A DNA stretch of 38,192 bases. Source: HGM04593 sp045647745 (GTDB lineage: Bacteria; Bacteroidota; Bacteroidia; Bacteroidales; Bacteroidaceae). The notes under the pieces were generated by a model. That model saw only the letters and a program-made list of their open reading frames with translations, made no database searches and was not told where the DNA came from. Where the stretch lies: assembly GCA_045647745.1 (NCBI GenBank), contig JAZRMQ010000003.1:1-38192 (forward strand), written 5' to 3'. The translations under genes were made by a program, and so were the position numbers. Below are positions 15,403 to 23,248 of this stretch, one piece after another (within the stretch, counting starts at the first letter, position 1; the number at the start of each line of letters is the position of its first letter).

Positions 15403-16551
15403 TTACTCCTCTGTAGCCTTCAAGTAGTTGATTACCGGGTTGGCATATATTTCTAAAATCTTTGTGCGGCAGAAAGCGTCGTCGCGGTTGGAGAGGTCGA
15501 CCTTCTCTATCTGTCCTTGCAGATAAGCGTCGAGCTTTGCTCTCTCCTCGGCGGTGTGTCTGTCGGCAAAGCGTGCATCGCCGGTCAACAACTCATAGAA
15601 ATAGTAGTTTATTGGCCAGAACTTGTAGTTCTTGTGTATGTGACGGTCGATGATGCGTGCTACAGCCGCAGTCTTTTCGTTCTTGCCAAGTGAGCGGTCG
15701 ATGGCGTCAATCTCGTCGTTGATGCAGTCGGCAACGTGATAGTGAATACCGCCCTTGTAGCCAAACATTCCGGCCTTCATATTGATGAGGTCGTCCTGTG
15801 GCGCCTTCTTCCACTCGGGGTTGTCGCGCTTCTGCTGAAACTCCTTTGCTTTGAGATAGTCGCAAGGGTCATATTCGTATGATATTGTTGTAGGTGCAAT
15901 GTTTAGCACCTTCAATGCGTCGATAATGTCGTCGCTGCTGTACATTGAGAGCATCTTTATCAATCCCTCCTGTGTGCGGTCGTTGCTGTCCTTGGCACGT
16001 CCCTCGCGTTGCGCCAGCCAGATGGGCTGCTGGCGCTCGGTGATTGCTTGGTGCATATAAGATGACAGACGCTTTGATGATGCCAACATTTCGCGGATAG
16101 AGGCCGAGCGCTGAACTATGAAACTGCGGTTCACGCGTACCAGCTTTTTAATCCAAGGACGAATGAGCAGGTTGTCTCCAATGGCTATCTCCACAGTGTT
16201 CTCGGTGTTTTTCAGGAAAACAAGGCAAAGGAAAGCCGAGTCCATAATAATGTCGCGGTGGTTCGATATACAGAGCGATTTTGCAAGATTTTCCTTGTTC
16301 TCTATGCTCATTGTGAGGCCGCTCGATAGCTTCTCCAGCACATTCTGCAAGAACGGATAGATTAATGCTATTTGAAATTCAAGGTTGGTCTTGCAAGCGC
16401 GCATTTTGGCTGCAACATATTCAAAAGGAGCGTCTTTGAACACATAACCCATCACGGCCTGAAATTCAGGGTCGGCAATGAGCTCTTCAAAAATTTGTGG
16501 AAGTTCCTCGGGGTTGTATGGACGAATTTCGTCAAATTCAGATGGTATCAT
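15403..16551 (-). CDS. PlsC-like 1-acylglycerol-3-phosphate / glycerol acyltransferase family protein
   Basis: 382 residues. The acyltransferase signature is clear: NHRDIIMD (H98, D103; the HX4D motif) and, later, QREGRAKDS (EGR at 183-185; motif III). The usual function is transfer of an acyl chain to glycerol phosphate or lysophosphatidate at the inner membrane. The protein is longer than simple PlsC enzymes, with a C-terminal region of about 150 residues (DPCDYLKAKEFQQKRDNPEW onward) of unknown role; this long type is common in Bacteroidetes. No strong membrane helix is visible. Substrate and position specificity cannot be told. It has its own well-formed promoter and a terminator. Confidence 0.82.
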   Translation of the reverse strand: MIPSEFDEIRPYNPEELPQIFEELIADPEFQAVMGYVFKDAPFEYVAAKMRACKTNLEFQIALIYPFLQNVLEKLSSGLTMSIENKENLAKSLCISNHRDIIMDSAFLCLVFLKNTENTVEIAIGDNLLIRPWIKKLVRVNRSFIVQRSASIREMLASSKRLSSYMHQAITERQQPIWLAQREGRAKDSNDRTQEGLIKMLSMYSSDDIIDALKVLNIAPTTISYEYDPCDYLKAKEFQQKRDNPEWKKAPQDDLINMKAGMFGYKGGIHYHVADCINDEIDAIDRSLGKNEKTAAVARIIDRHIHKNYKFWPINYYFYELLTGDARFADRHTAEERAKLDAYLQGQIEKVDLSNRDDAFCRTKILEIYANPVINYLKATEE

Positions 16552-16632
16552 TTTATCACTAATTTGTTGTTTGTTACGTCTTTATTGTTGTGTGTGAATA
16601 TTTTTTACTATTTACACTTTTGCAAGATACGG

Positions 16633-16665
16633 CAAATATAATCAATACGCAAATAAACACTCAAA
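16633..16665 (-). promoter_or_regulatory. Promoter of the acyltransferase gene
   Basis: On the minus strand TTTG (16662-16665), a 21-base spacer and TATATTTG (16633-16640), leaving a leader of about 75 bases. Confidence 0.65.
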
Positions 16666-16712
16666 TAGTTTGTTTTTTTGTGGTTATATGCAATTCTACA
16701 CCTTTTTTTATT

Positions 16713-16720
16713 TAATTTTG
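16713..16720 (+). promoter_or_regulatory. -7 box for the transporter-mtnN-luxS operon
   Basis: TAATTTTG lies 42 bases upstream of the transporter ATG. A -33 element is poor (TATG at 16687-16690). Confidence 0.45.
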
Positions 16721-16762
16721 CACTAAAATTTATATGTGTAGTCACAAGCACGCTTTACTACT

Positions 16763-17911
16763 ATGAAAATATTTAAAAAACTTTTTTCTTGGATACCCAG
16801 CGGAGTTTTTACTCTTGTTGTGTTTTTTGCGCTGTTCGGCTATTTGGCATCGGAGATGGGAACGGCGAATATGCTGAACACCATTATGAACACAGCGCAC
16901 GATTTGTTGCTTAACACGGTGTTTTATCTGATGGCAATATGTGTTATCACCGGAGCTATCGGTAAAATATTTGTGGAGTTTGGTGTTGTGAAGTTACTCG
17001 AAAAGATTCTTCGTCCGTTGATGAAACCTCTTTTTAATCTTCCCGGAGTTGCTTCGCTTGGTGCTGTGCTCACATTCTTGTCGGATAATCCTGCGATTAT
17101 TTCGTTGGCGCAGGACAAGCGTTTCTCGGGGTATTTTAAAAAGTACCAGTTTATCTCGCTTACCAATTTTGGCACAGCCTTTGGAATGGGCTTGCTGGTG
17201 ATTGTTTTTATGGTTGGACAGGGTTATTTTGTTGAACCTTTTGTGGGGCTCTTTGGCGCAATTATGGGCTGTATTGTTTCTACACGTTTTATGCAGCACT
17301 TTGTTCTAAAGGCCTATCCTGACTTTAAAAATGAGATGGCCAACGAAGAGGCGGCAGAGGAGTGTATTGCTGATGGCGATTATAAAAAACCAATGTTCCA
17401 GCGTATTCTTGATTCGTTGCTCGATGGCGGCCGTACCGGTGTCGACGTGGGCTTGGCTATTATCCCCGGCGTGCTCATAATCTCTACCCTTGTTATGCTC
17501 TTTACTTTCGGTCCGGTGGAAGGTGAAGATTTTACCGGTGCAGCCTATCAGGGTGTTGAATTGTTGCCTTGGATTGGTTCTAAATTGAGCTTCTTATTTG
17601 AGTGGCTGTTCGGCTTTTCCGACCCTCACCTCATTGCTTTCCCCATCACTGCTCTTGGTGCTGTTGGTGCAGCCTTGGGCCTTGTGCCCAATTTCGCAGC
17701 CGAGGGGTGGATTGATGGCAACGCAATAGCAGTGTTCACCGCTATTGGTATGTGCTGGAGCGGCTATTTGAGCACTCACACGGCAATGCTTGATACTCTT
17801 GGCTATCGCAATCTCACCTCTAAGGCTATTCTTGCTCACACTATAGGCGGCCTTGTGGCGGGTGTTGTTGCCCATTGGACTTATGTGCTTGTGTCGATGC
17901 TGATGGCGTAA
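16763..17911 (+). CDS. Gate-domain (nucleoside-recognition) membrane transporter
   Basis: 382 residues with about eight hydrophobic segments. Two gate-like repeats are seen: LLEKILRPLMKPLFNLPGVASLG with FLSDNPAIISLAQ, and the later IIPGVLIISTLVMLFTFG with FSDPHLIAFPITALGAVGAA and WSGYLSTHTAMLDTLGYR. This resembles the Gate/nucleoside-recognition proteins related to spore maturation proteins A/B and YjiH. Substrates in the family are mostly unproven. It lies 31 bases before mtnN and in the same direction as mtnN and luxS; the setting suggests transport of a purine or of a methyl-cycle product, but that is inference. Start chosen at the only ATG giving MKIFKKLFSW directly before the first helix. 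Confidence 0.8.
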   Translation: MKIFKKLFSWIPSGVFTLVVFFALFGYLASEMGTANMLNTIMNTAHDLLLNTVFYLMAICVITGAIGKIFVEFGVVKLLEKILRPLMKPLFNLPGVASLGAVLTFLSDNPAIISLAQDKRFSGYFKKYQFISLTNFGTAFGMGLLVIVFMVGQGYFVEPFVGLFGAIMGCIVSTRFMQHFVLKAYPDFKNEMANEEAAEECIADGDYKKPMFQRILDSLLDGGRTGVDVGLAIIPGVLIISTLVMLFTFGPVEGEDFTGAAYQGVELLPWIGSKLSFLFEWLFGFSDPHLIAFPITALGAVGAALGLVPNFAAEGWIDGNAIAVFTAIGMCWSGYLSTHTAMLDTLGYRNLTSKAILAHTIGGLVAGVVAHWTYVLVSMLMA

Positions 17912-17942
17912 TATTGGTAAAAAATAAAACAAATATATACAG

Positions 17943-18638
17943 ATGAAAATTGGTGTTTTGACAGCTATGACCTCGGAGTTTGAGCAGCTTGCTGTGTTGC
18001 TCGAGGGGGCGGCTAAGTGTTCGCATAATGGAATTGATTATCTCACCGGACACGTTGGTGACAACGAGATTATCTTGCGCCAATGTGGTATAGGCAAGGT
18101 TAATGCTGCTCTTGGAACAGCAGAACTTATACGCACATTCTCGCCCGATGCTATGGTGAGTACCGGTGTTGCCGGCGGCATAGACTGTTGCCTTGGTGTT
18201 ATGGACGTTGTGGTCAGTACCTCTATTGTCTATCACGATGTTTGGTGCGGTATGGGCTGCGAGTATGGTCAGGTGCAGGGTATGCCGGCAGTGTTTGCAG
18301 CCAATGAGGCTATGTGGCGTGCGGCACAGTCGCTGTGCGATGAACCGGGCAATGTAACACGCATTTTTGCCGGCTTGATATGTACCGGTGACCAGTTTAT
18401 CACTAACCGCGACGAGCTCGATAAGATAAAGGCAAACTTCCCGCAGGGGTTGGCTGTTGATATGGAGTCGGCTGCCATTGCGCAGACTTGCCACATCTAT
18501 GGTGTGCCTTTTGTTAGTTTCCGCATAATAAGCGACACTCCGGGTGTAGATAAGCACATTGAGCAGTATGAGAACTTTTGGGGCGAGATGGCAAACCGCT
18601 CGTTTGATGTAACACGACGCTTCCTGATGAAGCTATAA
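17943..18638 (+). CDS. mtnN: 5'-methylthioadenosine/S-adenosylhomocysteine nucleosidase
   Basis: 231 residues, the normal length. Catalytic residues fit the family: glutamate 12 (MTSEFE), glutamate 175 in VDMESAA and aspartate 198 in SDTPG. The purine-binding GVAGG segment is at 75-79. It cleaves adenine from SAH, MTA and 5'-deoxyadenosine in the cytoplasm; with SAH the product is S-ribosylhomocysteine, the substrate of LuxS, whose gene starts nine bases after its stop. The pair therefore encodes two consecutive steps of the activated methyl cycle. Confidence 0.96.
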   Translation: MKIGVLTAMTSEFEQLAVLLEGAAKCSHNGIDYLTGHVGDNEIILRQCGIGKVNAALGTAELIRTFSPDAMVSTGVAGGIDCCLGVMDVVVSTSIVYHDVWCGMGCEYGQVQGMPAVFAANEAMWRAAQSLCDEPGNVTRIFAGLICTGDQFITNRDELDKIKANFPQGLAVDMESAAIAQTCHIYGVPFVSFRIISDTPGVDKHIEQYENFWGEMANRSFDVTRRFLMKL

Positions 18639-18647
18639 TATGATAAT

Positions 18648-19127
18648 ATGGAAAAGATACCAAGTTTTACAATAGACCATATACGCCTCAAGCGTGGCAT
18701 ATACGTCTCTCGACAAGATGTCGTCGGTGGCGAGGTTGTGACAACTTTTGATGTGCGTATGAAAGAGCCCAACCGCGAGCCGGCGCTCAGCCCAAGCGCT
18801 GTACACACAATAGAGCATCTTGCTGCCACCTTTCTGCGCAATCACCCGGTGTGGGCCGATAAAATCATCTATTGGGGGCCTATGGGCTGCCTCACCGGCA
18901 ACTATCTCATCGTCAAGGGCAATCTTTCATCGGCCGAAATTCTGCCGTTGATAAAGGAGACTTTTGCTTTTGTGGCATCGTTCGAGGGTGATGTCCCCGG
19001 TGCAACAGCTCGTGATTGCGGTAACTATCTGTTGATGAATTTGCCCGAGGCTCGTTGGGAGGCTCGCAAATTTATTGCTGAGGTTCTTGATAATATTACG
19101 AGTGAGAACTTGGTTTATCCGGAGTAA
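18648..19127 (+). CDS. luxS: S-ribosylhomocysteine lyase (AI-2 synthase)
   Basis: 159 residues. Metal ligands H53 and H57 in HTIEH with E56, catalytic cysteine 81 (MGCLTG) and the third ligand C124 (RDCGNY) are all present, so it should be active. It splits S-ribosylhomocysteine into homocysteine and 4,5-dihydroxy-2,3-pentanedione, the precursor of autoinducer 2. Translationally close to mtnN (nine-base gap). A promoter for the next gene is embedded across its stop codon. No LsrB/LsrK-type AI-2 uptake gene is in the window. Confidence 0.98.
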   Translation: MEKIPSFTIDHIRLKRGIYVSRQDVVGGEVVTTFDVRMKEPNREPALSPSAVHTIEHLAATFLRNHPVWADKIIYWGPMGCLTGNYLIVKGNLSSAEILPLIKETFAFVASFEGDVPGATARDCGNYLLMNLPEARWEARKFIAEVLDNITSENLVYPE

Positions 19128-19139
19128 TTTGTATCTTTG
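19110..19139 (+). promoter_or_regulatory. Promoter of the small lipoprotein gene, overlapping the luxS 3' end
   Basis: TTG at 19110-19112, a 19-base spacer and TATCTTTG at 19132-19139. The -33 element lies inside the luxS coding region, so the lipoprotein can be expressed independently of the operon. Confidence 0.65.
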
Positions 19140-19174
19140 GGCTGTTTGATATATTAATTTTTAAAAATAGTGTT

Positions 19175-19561
19175 ATGAAAAAGTTCTTTGTAGCCTTGAT
19201 GGCTGTTTTGGTATTGGCAAGCTGTGCCGAGAAAAAGACTCCGGCTGATGTTCTGGGTATGACAACAGAGATTATGAGTGTTACAGCCGAGAAAATTAAC
19301 AATGCAAAGAGTGCCGACGATGTTATTGCTGCATTGCAGGCAATGCAAGTTGATATTGATAGATTGGACGAGAATTATGATGATTTGATGGAGGGCTTGG
19401 ACGAGGAGAAGCTTGCCGAGATGTATCCGGCCGAGATTGAAGCTTTGAGCGAAGCTACTACTGCTTGGGCAATGTCTCTCTTTACAATAACAGCAGAGAT
19501 TGAATTTACTCCTGAGCAGGAGTTGCAAATATCTGAAATCTTTGAAGAACTTGATATGTGA
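19175..19561 (+). CDS. Small acidic helical lipoprotein, unknown function
   Basis: 128 residues. MKKFFVALMAVLVLASC is a lipoprotein signal with lipidated cysteine 17. The mature part is acidic and almost wholly helical (EIMSVTAEKINNAKSADDVI, YDDLMEGLDEEKLAEMYPAE), with no recognised domain, though short acidic helical lipoproteins are common in Bacteroidales. It has its own promoter and a strong terminator, so it is probably a monocistronic gene. Likely periplasmic face or outer membrane; function not assigned. Confidence 0.8.
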   Translation: MKKFFVALMAVLVLASCAEKKTPADVLGMTTEIMSVTAEKINNAKSADDVIAALQAMQVDIDRLDENYDDLMEGLDEEKLAEMYPAEIEALSEATTAWAMSLFTITAEIEFTPEQELQISEIFEELDM

Positions 19562-19576
19562 TTCTTTAAATGTATA

Positions 19577-19619
19577 CAACAAAAAAAGTCAGCTCTTAAA
19601 GCTGACTTTTTTTTGTTGT
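19577..19619. terminator. Bidirectional terminator, lipoprotein / tRNA-Gln
   Basis: Stem agtcagct (19587-19594) with agctgact (19600-19607), extended by an A-run on the left and T-run on the right. It touches the 3' end of the convergent tRNA. Confidence 0.85.
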
Positions 19620-19686
19620 CCTACCTGGATTCGAACCAAGACAAACAGAACCAAAACCTGTTGTGCTACCATTACACCATAGGACA
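19616..19686 (-). tRNA. tRNA-Gln (anticodon TTG)
   Basis: The minus strand folds as a 71-base tRNA: acceptor TGTCCTA with TAGGACA and discriminator A, D-arm with TGTAATGGTAGC, anticodon stem ACAGG/TCTGT with loop TTTTGGT (anticodon TTG), and T-arm CTTGG-TTCGAAT-CCAGG. CCA is not encoded. Confidence 0.95.
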
Positions 19687-19841
19687 ATCCTCTGTGCTCT
19701 CTTTTGAAGAGCGATGCAAAGGTAGTTCTTTTTGGTGTAAATGCCAAATAATTTCGGCTGTTTTTGTTTGAAAAGGCTTTTAGAAAGATAAAAAGCGTGG
19801 CACAGTGCTGCTAAAATTGTTGCCGATGGATAAAATGCTTT

Positions 19842-20945
19842 TTATATATTGAATTTATTGATTGCATCTATCACTTTTTTTACCTCGTCGTTGCTCATTG
19901 CCGGGTGGCAGGGCAGGCTCAGCTCCTCGCGGTGTATGCGCTCTGTAATTGGCAGTTTAAGGTTACAGAATTCGCTCAGAGCCTCTTGCTTGTGTGGTGG
20001 AATGGGGTAGTGTATTAGCGTCTCAATGCCATTGTCGGCAAGGTGTTGTTGTAGAGGCTCCCTGTGTGGCGTGGTTATTGCAAATATGTGATACACGTGA
20101 TTGCCTTCTTTGTCGGCTACGGGCAGGGTGATAAGCGGGTTGGTGATATTATCAATGTACTCACGGGCAATTTCTCTGCGTTTTTCGTTGTCGGCATCAA
20201 GGTGTTGCAGCTTTACAGAGAGTGCCGCGGCCTGTATCTCGTCGAGGCGGCTGTTTACTCCTTTGTATATATTTACATATTTTTTGTGTGAGCCGTAATT
20301 GGCAATGGCTCTTGCTGTCTTGGCAAGCTCCGGGTCGTTGGTTGTTATGGCTCCTCCGTCGCCTAAAGCTCCAAGGTTCTTGCCGGGATAGAAACTGAAT
20401 GCTGCAGCGTCGCCAAGGTTGCCTGTGCGTTTGCCGTTGTAGAGTGCTCCGTGTGCTTGTGCACTGTCTTCAATGACTTTGAGGGAGTGCTTGTTGGCTA
20501 TAGCATTTATGTTGCTCATCTCGGCTGCAAGGCCGTAGAGGTGCACCGGCATTATTGCACGTGTGCGCTCGGTGATTAGCTCTTCGATAAGCGCAGTGTC
20601 AATATTGTTGCTTGCAGCATAAGGCTCGCAAAGAACAGGTTTTAGCCCTGATTGTATTATTGCAAGAATGGTGGCAATGTATGTGTTTGCAGGAACAATG
20701 ACCTCGTCGCCCGGTTGCATTACGCCCATCTCGCAATATGCCTTCAAAATTATTGCGAGCGCATCGAGCCCGTTGCCTGTCCCTATGCAGTGCTTGCAAC
20801 CGCAGTAATTGGCAAAGGCTTGCTCAAACTGCTCACACTCCTTGCCGCGAATATACCACCCCGATTGTGCAGCTCTTGTCACAGCTTCGGTGAGCATTGG
20901 CTCGTATCTGTCGTTTATTTTTTTGAGGTCGTAATATTTAATCAT
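19842..20945 (-). CDS. DegT/DnrJ/EryC1-type PLP sugar aminotransferase (FdtB-like)
   Basis: 367 residues, typical length. PLP-lysine 189 lies in SFYPGKNLGALGDGGAI; D160 in IEDSAQAHGA contacts the cofactor nitrogen; VIVPANTYIAT and VHLYG are other family blocks. Such enzymes aminate a keto-sugar nucleotide. The two genes upstream in the same transcript encode a 3,4-ketoisomerase-like cupin and an acyltransferase-like protein, so the likely product is a 3-amino-3,6-dideoxyhexose on dTDP, as with FdtB or QdtB. It overlaps the upstream gene by eight bases, indicating translational coupling. Exact sugar and donor are not determined by sequence. Confidence 0.9.
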   Translation of the reverse strand: MIKYYDLKKINDRYEPMLTEAVTRAAQSGWYIRGKECEQFEQAFANYCGCKHCIGTGNGLDALAIILKAYCEMGVMQPGDEVIVPANTYIATILAIIQSGLKPVLCEPYAASNNIDTALIEELITERTRAIMPVHLYGLAAEMSNINAIANKHSLKVIEDSAQAHGALYNGKRTGNLGDAAAFSFYPGKNLGALGDGGAITTNDPELAKTARAIANYGSHKKYVNIYKGVNSRLDEIQAAALSVKLQHLDADNEKRREIAREYIDNITNPLITLPVADKEGNHVYHIFAITTPHREPLQQHLADNGIETLIHYPIPPHKQEALSEFCNLKLPITERIHREELSLPCHPAMSNDEVKKVIDAINKFNI

Positions 20946-21912
20946 TTGCCACTGTTTTTAGGTCAATGATATATGTGTCGTAGACTACCGCACGGCCACC
21001 AAGGCGCTCTTTGTAGGCAATCAATCCACTGTTGAGGATGCGCCCGCCATCTTCCACCGATATTCCAAAATCAAAATACTCTTTGTTGGCAAAGCGTGTC
21101 TGTATAAGCTCTTCATAAAGGTAGTCGAGTGCACTTATGCGTCGCCCCTCCTCGGTGGTTGCCGAGTATTGCATATGCACGACGTTGTCCGTTACAAATA
21201 ACACCACGCCGCCCAGTGTGTTGCCTTCGCTGTCGGCAACGCTGTATAGCTTTATGTTCTCTGGGAAGCGGCTTTTCAGCAGGGTTATCTCTTCAATGCT
21301 GTGCACTGGTGCTACGTTATATTTGCTCTGCAACCTCTCTTTTAATATTTGCCAAAATGTGCTAAAATCGTCGTTTTCGATGATGCGCAGATGGCTTTTG
21401 ACACTCTCGGTCAATTTGCGCCGGCCACTGATGGGCAGTGCTTTTTTTAGTGGAATAGCCGATGATGCTTTGCGTTCGGTGAGTGTTGCTCCGTTGCGGA
21501 AAAGAGCATATAAATCCTCTTCGCAGGGGTAACTGTGGTATATGTGAGGTGTGGGCTTATAGATTATGCGTGTTGCTGTTGTGTTGTTGCGCAGATAGCT
21601 AAGCATTGCATCGAAAATGTCAAGCACGGCCTCGGTTGTTGTGTTGCCGGGCAGTAGCAATCCACCGTATGTCAGCCCGTTGTGCGAGCAAAAATCGTTC
21701 TCTTTTATGTGTGCCGGCAAGATGGCTGCAAGCTGCGTTGCGCGGTAGAACATCAGTGAGTGGTCGGCAAAGCGGTCGTTGTGGTAGTCCATATAACCGC
21801 GCTTATGCAGGAACGTGCCGTTGCGGCTGCAGTCGACAAAATGGTCCCACTCGGGTTGTCTCTCCGGCGTGTACCTCTCTACTTTGTATTCGTTTGCTTG
21901 CTGTTCCTTCAT
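20938..21912 (-). CDS. FemAB/BioF2-like GNAT-fold acyltransferase
   Basis: 324 residues, cytoplasmic, no signal. Features of the acetyltransf_6 (FemAB/BioF2) family: WDHFVDCSRNGTFLHKRGYMDYH at the start; a first half with LAAILPAHIKEND and GLTYGGLLLPG; and a second half with LYSVADSEGNTLGGVVLFVTDNVVHMQYSATTEEGRRISALDYL and FDFGISVEDGGRILNSGLIAYKERLGG. Two tandem GNAT folds are usual in this family, which transfers aminoacyl or acyl groups. Between the isomerase-like and aminotransferase genes, with overlaps of 4 and 8 bases, it is the likely N-acylation step of the amino sugar. The known FdtC/QdtC enzymes doing this are left-handed beta-helix proteins, so this would be a different solution. 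Confidence 0.78.
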   Translation of the reverse strand: MKEQQANEYKVERYTPERQPEWDHFVDCSRNGTFLHKRGYMDYHNDRFADHSLMFYRATQLAAILPAHIKENDFCSHNGLTYGGLLLPGNTTTEAVLDIFDAMLSYLRNNTTATRIIYKPTPHIYHSYPCEEDLYALFRNGATLTERKASSAIPLKKALPISGRRKLTESVKSHLRIIENDDFSTFWQILKERLQSKYNVAPVHSIEEITLLKSRFPENIKLYSVADSEGNTLGGVVLFVTDNVVHMQYSATTEEGRRISALDYLYEELIQTRFANKEYFDFGISVEDGGRILNSGLIAYKERLGGRAVVYDTYIIDLKTVAND

Positions 21913-22295
21913 TTGCCAATGTGTTTCAAAAACTCTTCGTACGAGTGTATATAGGTCGATTCGTCATAAGAGTGCGATGCCAGCACAAGCAACACGGCGT
22001 CGGGTGAGAAATTTCTAATCTCGTCCCAAGTGTCGGGCGGAATGAGCAGCCCCTTATCCTTTGAGTCGAGCAGATAGGTCTGTCGGCCGTTGATGTCCTC
22101 GAGGGTAATCTCTACGCTGCCGTTCACTGCTATGACAAATTCCGACGACACTTTGTTCGAGTGCTTGCCGCGCTCCTCGCCTTGTGGCACGCTGTGTATC
22201 CAGTAGACGCGCTGTATTTTAAAGGGTATGTCGTGCCCCTCCTCAACAATGGTGAGGCTGCCTCGGCTGTCGGTGAAAGTCTTTAATTTGTCCAT
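21909..22295 (-). CDS. WxcM/FdtA-like cupin, putative dTDP-keto-sugar 3,4-ketoisomerase
   Basis: 128 residues, a single cupin (DRGSLTIVEEGHDIPFKIQ-type N-terminus, RVYWIHSVPQGEERGKH, SEFVIAVNGSVEITLED, LIPPDTWDEI). The family isomerises dTDP-4-keto-6-deoxyglucose to the 3-keto form, after which an aminotransferase acts. The usual active-site block RGxHAH(K) is here RGKHSNK: H45 is kept but the second histidine is N47; the expected upstream tyrosine may be H34. So the chemistry may differ. First gene of the three-gene sugar operon, with a good promoter; the ATG of the next gene overlaps its stop by four bases. Confidence 0.82.
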   Translation of the reverse strand: MDKLKTFTDSRGSLTIVEEGHDIPFKIQRVYWIHSVPQGEERGKHSNKVSSEFVIAVNGSVEITLEDINGRQTYLLDSKDKGLLIPPDTWDEIRNFSPDAVLLVLASHSYDESTYIHSYEEFLKHIGK

Positions 22296-22314
22296 TGTGT
22301 TTGCTTGTTATCGA

Positions 22315-22345
22315 CAAAATTAAAATAATTTCTAATCATCGCCAA
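22315..22345 (-). promoter_or_regulatory. Promoter of the amino-sugar operon
   Basis: On the minus strand TTG (22343-22345), a 20-base spacer and TAATTTTG (22315-22322), 20 bases upstream of the cupin ATG. Confidence 0.6.
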
Positions 22346-22394
22346 TTATTTGGCATAAACATTCGTTGCTGTTATGATAAACGGCGCAAAAGGA

Positions 22395-23015
22395 TTAAAA
22401 TTGTTTGAATATGCGAGCATTTGTCGCTATTTGTTGAGTCAACTGCTTGGTGGTGATGTTTTTTGCTGTTGCTACGGCGGCATAAATGTCGGCTATGGAG
22501 CGTTGGCTCTCGTCGCTTTCAATGAATAGCCTTTCCATTGGGATGGCTTGTGCGCTGTCGGGGTTGAATTTTTCGCCTAATGAGATGTAAAAGTCGGCTT
22601 TGACAAGCTGCGTGGCAAGCTCGGGCTTGCCACGGAATCCGTGTATAATCCACGCTTGCTGCGGAGCGCTCTCTTTGTGCAGAGCCATCAGTGTGTCGTA
22701 TGCCTTCACGCAATGTATTATAAGTGGCTTTTGTAGCTGCTCGGACAGGTGAATATGTGCTCTGAAGATATCTTTCTGCAGTTCTATTGTTGCCGGCGAT
22801 TTAAGAGTGTCGAGCCCACACTCCCCAATGGCTGCAACATTGCTCTCTTTTGCAATCTCGGTGATAGCGGCAAATTCGCTCTCCCACTTGTCGCTTATAT
22901 GCCACGGGTGTATTCCTGTGGAGATGCTTCTCTCGGCAATGTAGCTGGCACCGCAATTGTATATTGTGTGTGCTGTGGGGGTGCAGTTGTGGGTGTGTAT
23001 ATCTATGAAGCTCAT
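22395..23015 (-). CDS. TatD-family metal-dependent hydrolase (short form)
   Basis: The frame opens at 23069, but MSFIDIHTHN at 23015 is the natural family start and follows the yidD stop by 11 bases; 206 residues. Metal motifs: HTH near the N-terminus, IGECGLD, LIIHCVKAYD, IIHGFRGKP and IESDES. TatD proteins are cytoplasmic metal-dependent nucleases or deoxyribonucleases. At 206 residues it is shorter than typical TatD (about 260) and belongs to the compact version seen near hemD-rnpA-yidD in Bacteroidetes. Last gene of the long minus-strand housekeeping run. Confidence 0.88.
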   Translation of the reverse strand: MSFIDIHTHNCTPTAHTIYNCGASYIAERSISTGIHPWHISDKWESEFAAITEIAKESNVAAIGECGLDTLKSPATIELQKDIFRAHIHLSEQLQKPLIIHCVKAYDTLMALHKESAPQQAWIIHGFRGKPELATQLVKADFYISLGEKFNPDSAQAIPMERLFIESDESQRSIADIYAAVATAKNITTKQLTQQIATNARIFKQF

Positions 23016-23026
23016 TGTGTGTGAAC

Positions 23027-23248
23027 TTATGGTACAGGGTCGTATCCTGAGCCTCCCCACGGGTGGCAACGCAGCAATCGTCTGATGGCAAGGTATAATC
23101 CTTTGAATGGGCCGTGTTTGCGCAGTGCCTCAATGGCATATTGTGAGCAAGTGGGGGTGAAACGGCACATTGGCGGTGTCATTGGTGATATTACCTTTTG
23201 GTAAAATCTGATTGGCAGTATAAGTATTGTAGTTAGGATTTTTCGCAT
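23027..23248 (-). CDS. yidD: Membrane protein insertion efficiency factor
   Basis: 73 residues: a short hydrophobic/amphipathic N-terminus (RKILTTILILPIRFYQKVIS), then the family core CRFTPTCSQYAIEALRKHG and HPWGGSGYDPVP. It assists YidC-dependent insertion at the inner membrane. Overlaps the end of rnpA by 16 bases, the classic rnpA-yidD arrangement. Confidence 0.97.
   Translation of the reverse strand: MRKILTTILILPIRFYQKVISPMTPPMCRFTPTCSQYAIEALRKHGPFKGLYLAIRRLLRCHPWGGSGYDPVP

Noticed and set aside
16763..17911. Reading the transporter as a spore-maturation protein
   Set aside because: Only the gate fold is shared with SpmA/SpmB; nothing else here suggests a spore former.
17841..18557. 238-codon minus-strand frame across the transporter end and mtnN
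   Set aside because: Antisense to two clearly conserved genes and lacks any motif.
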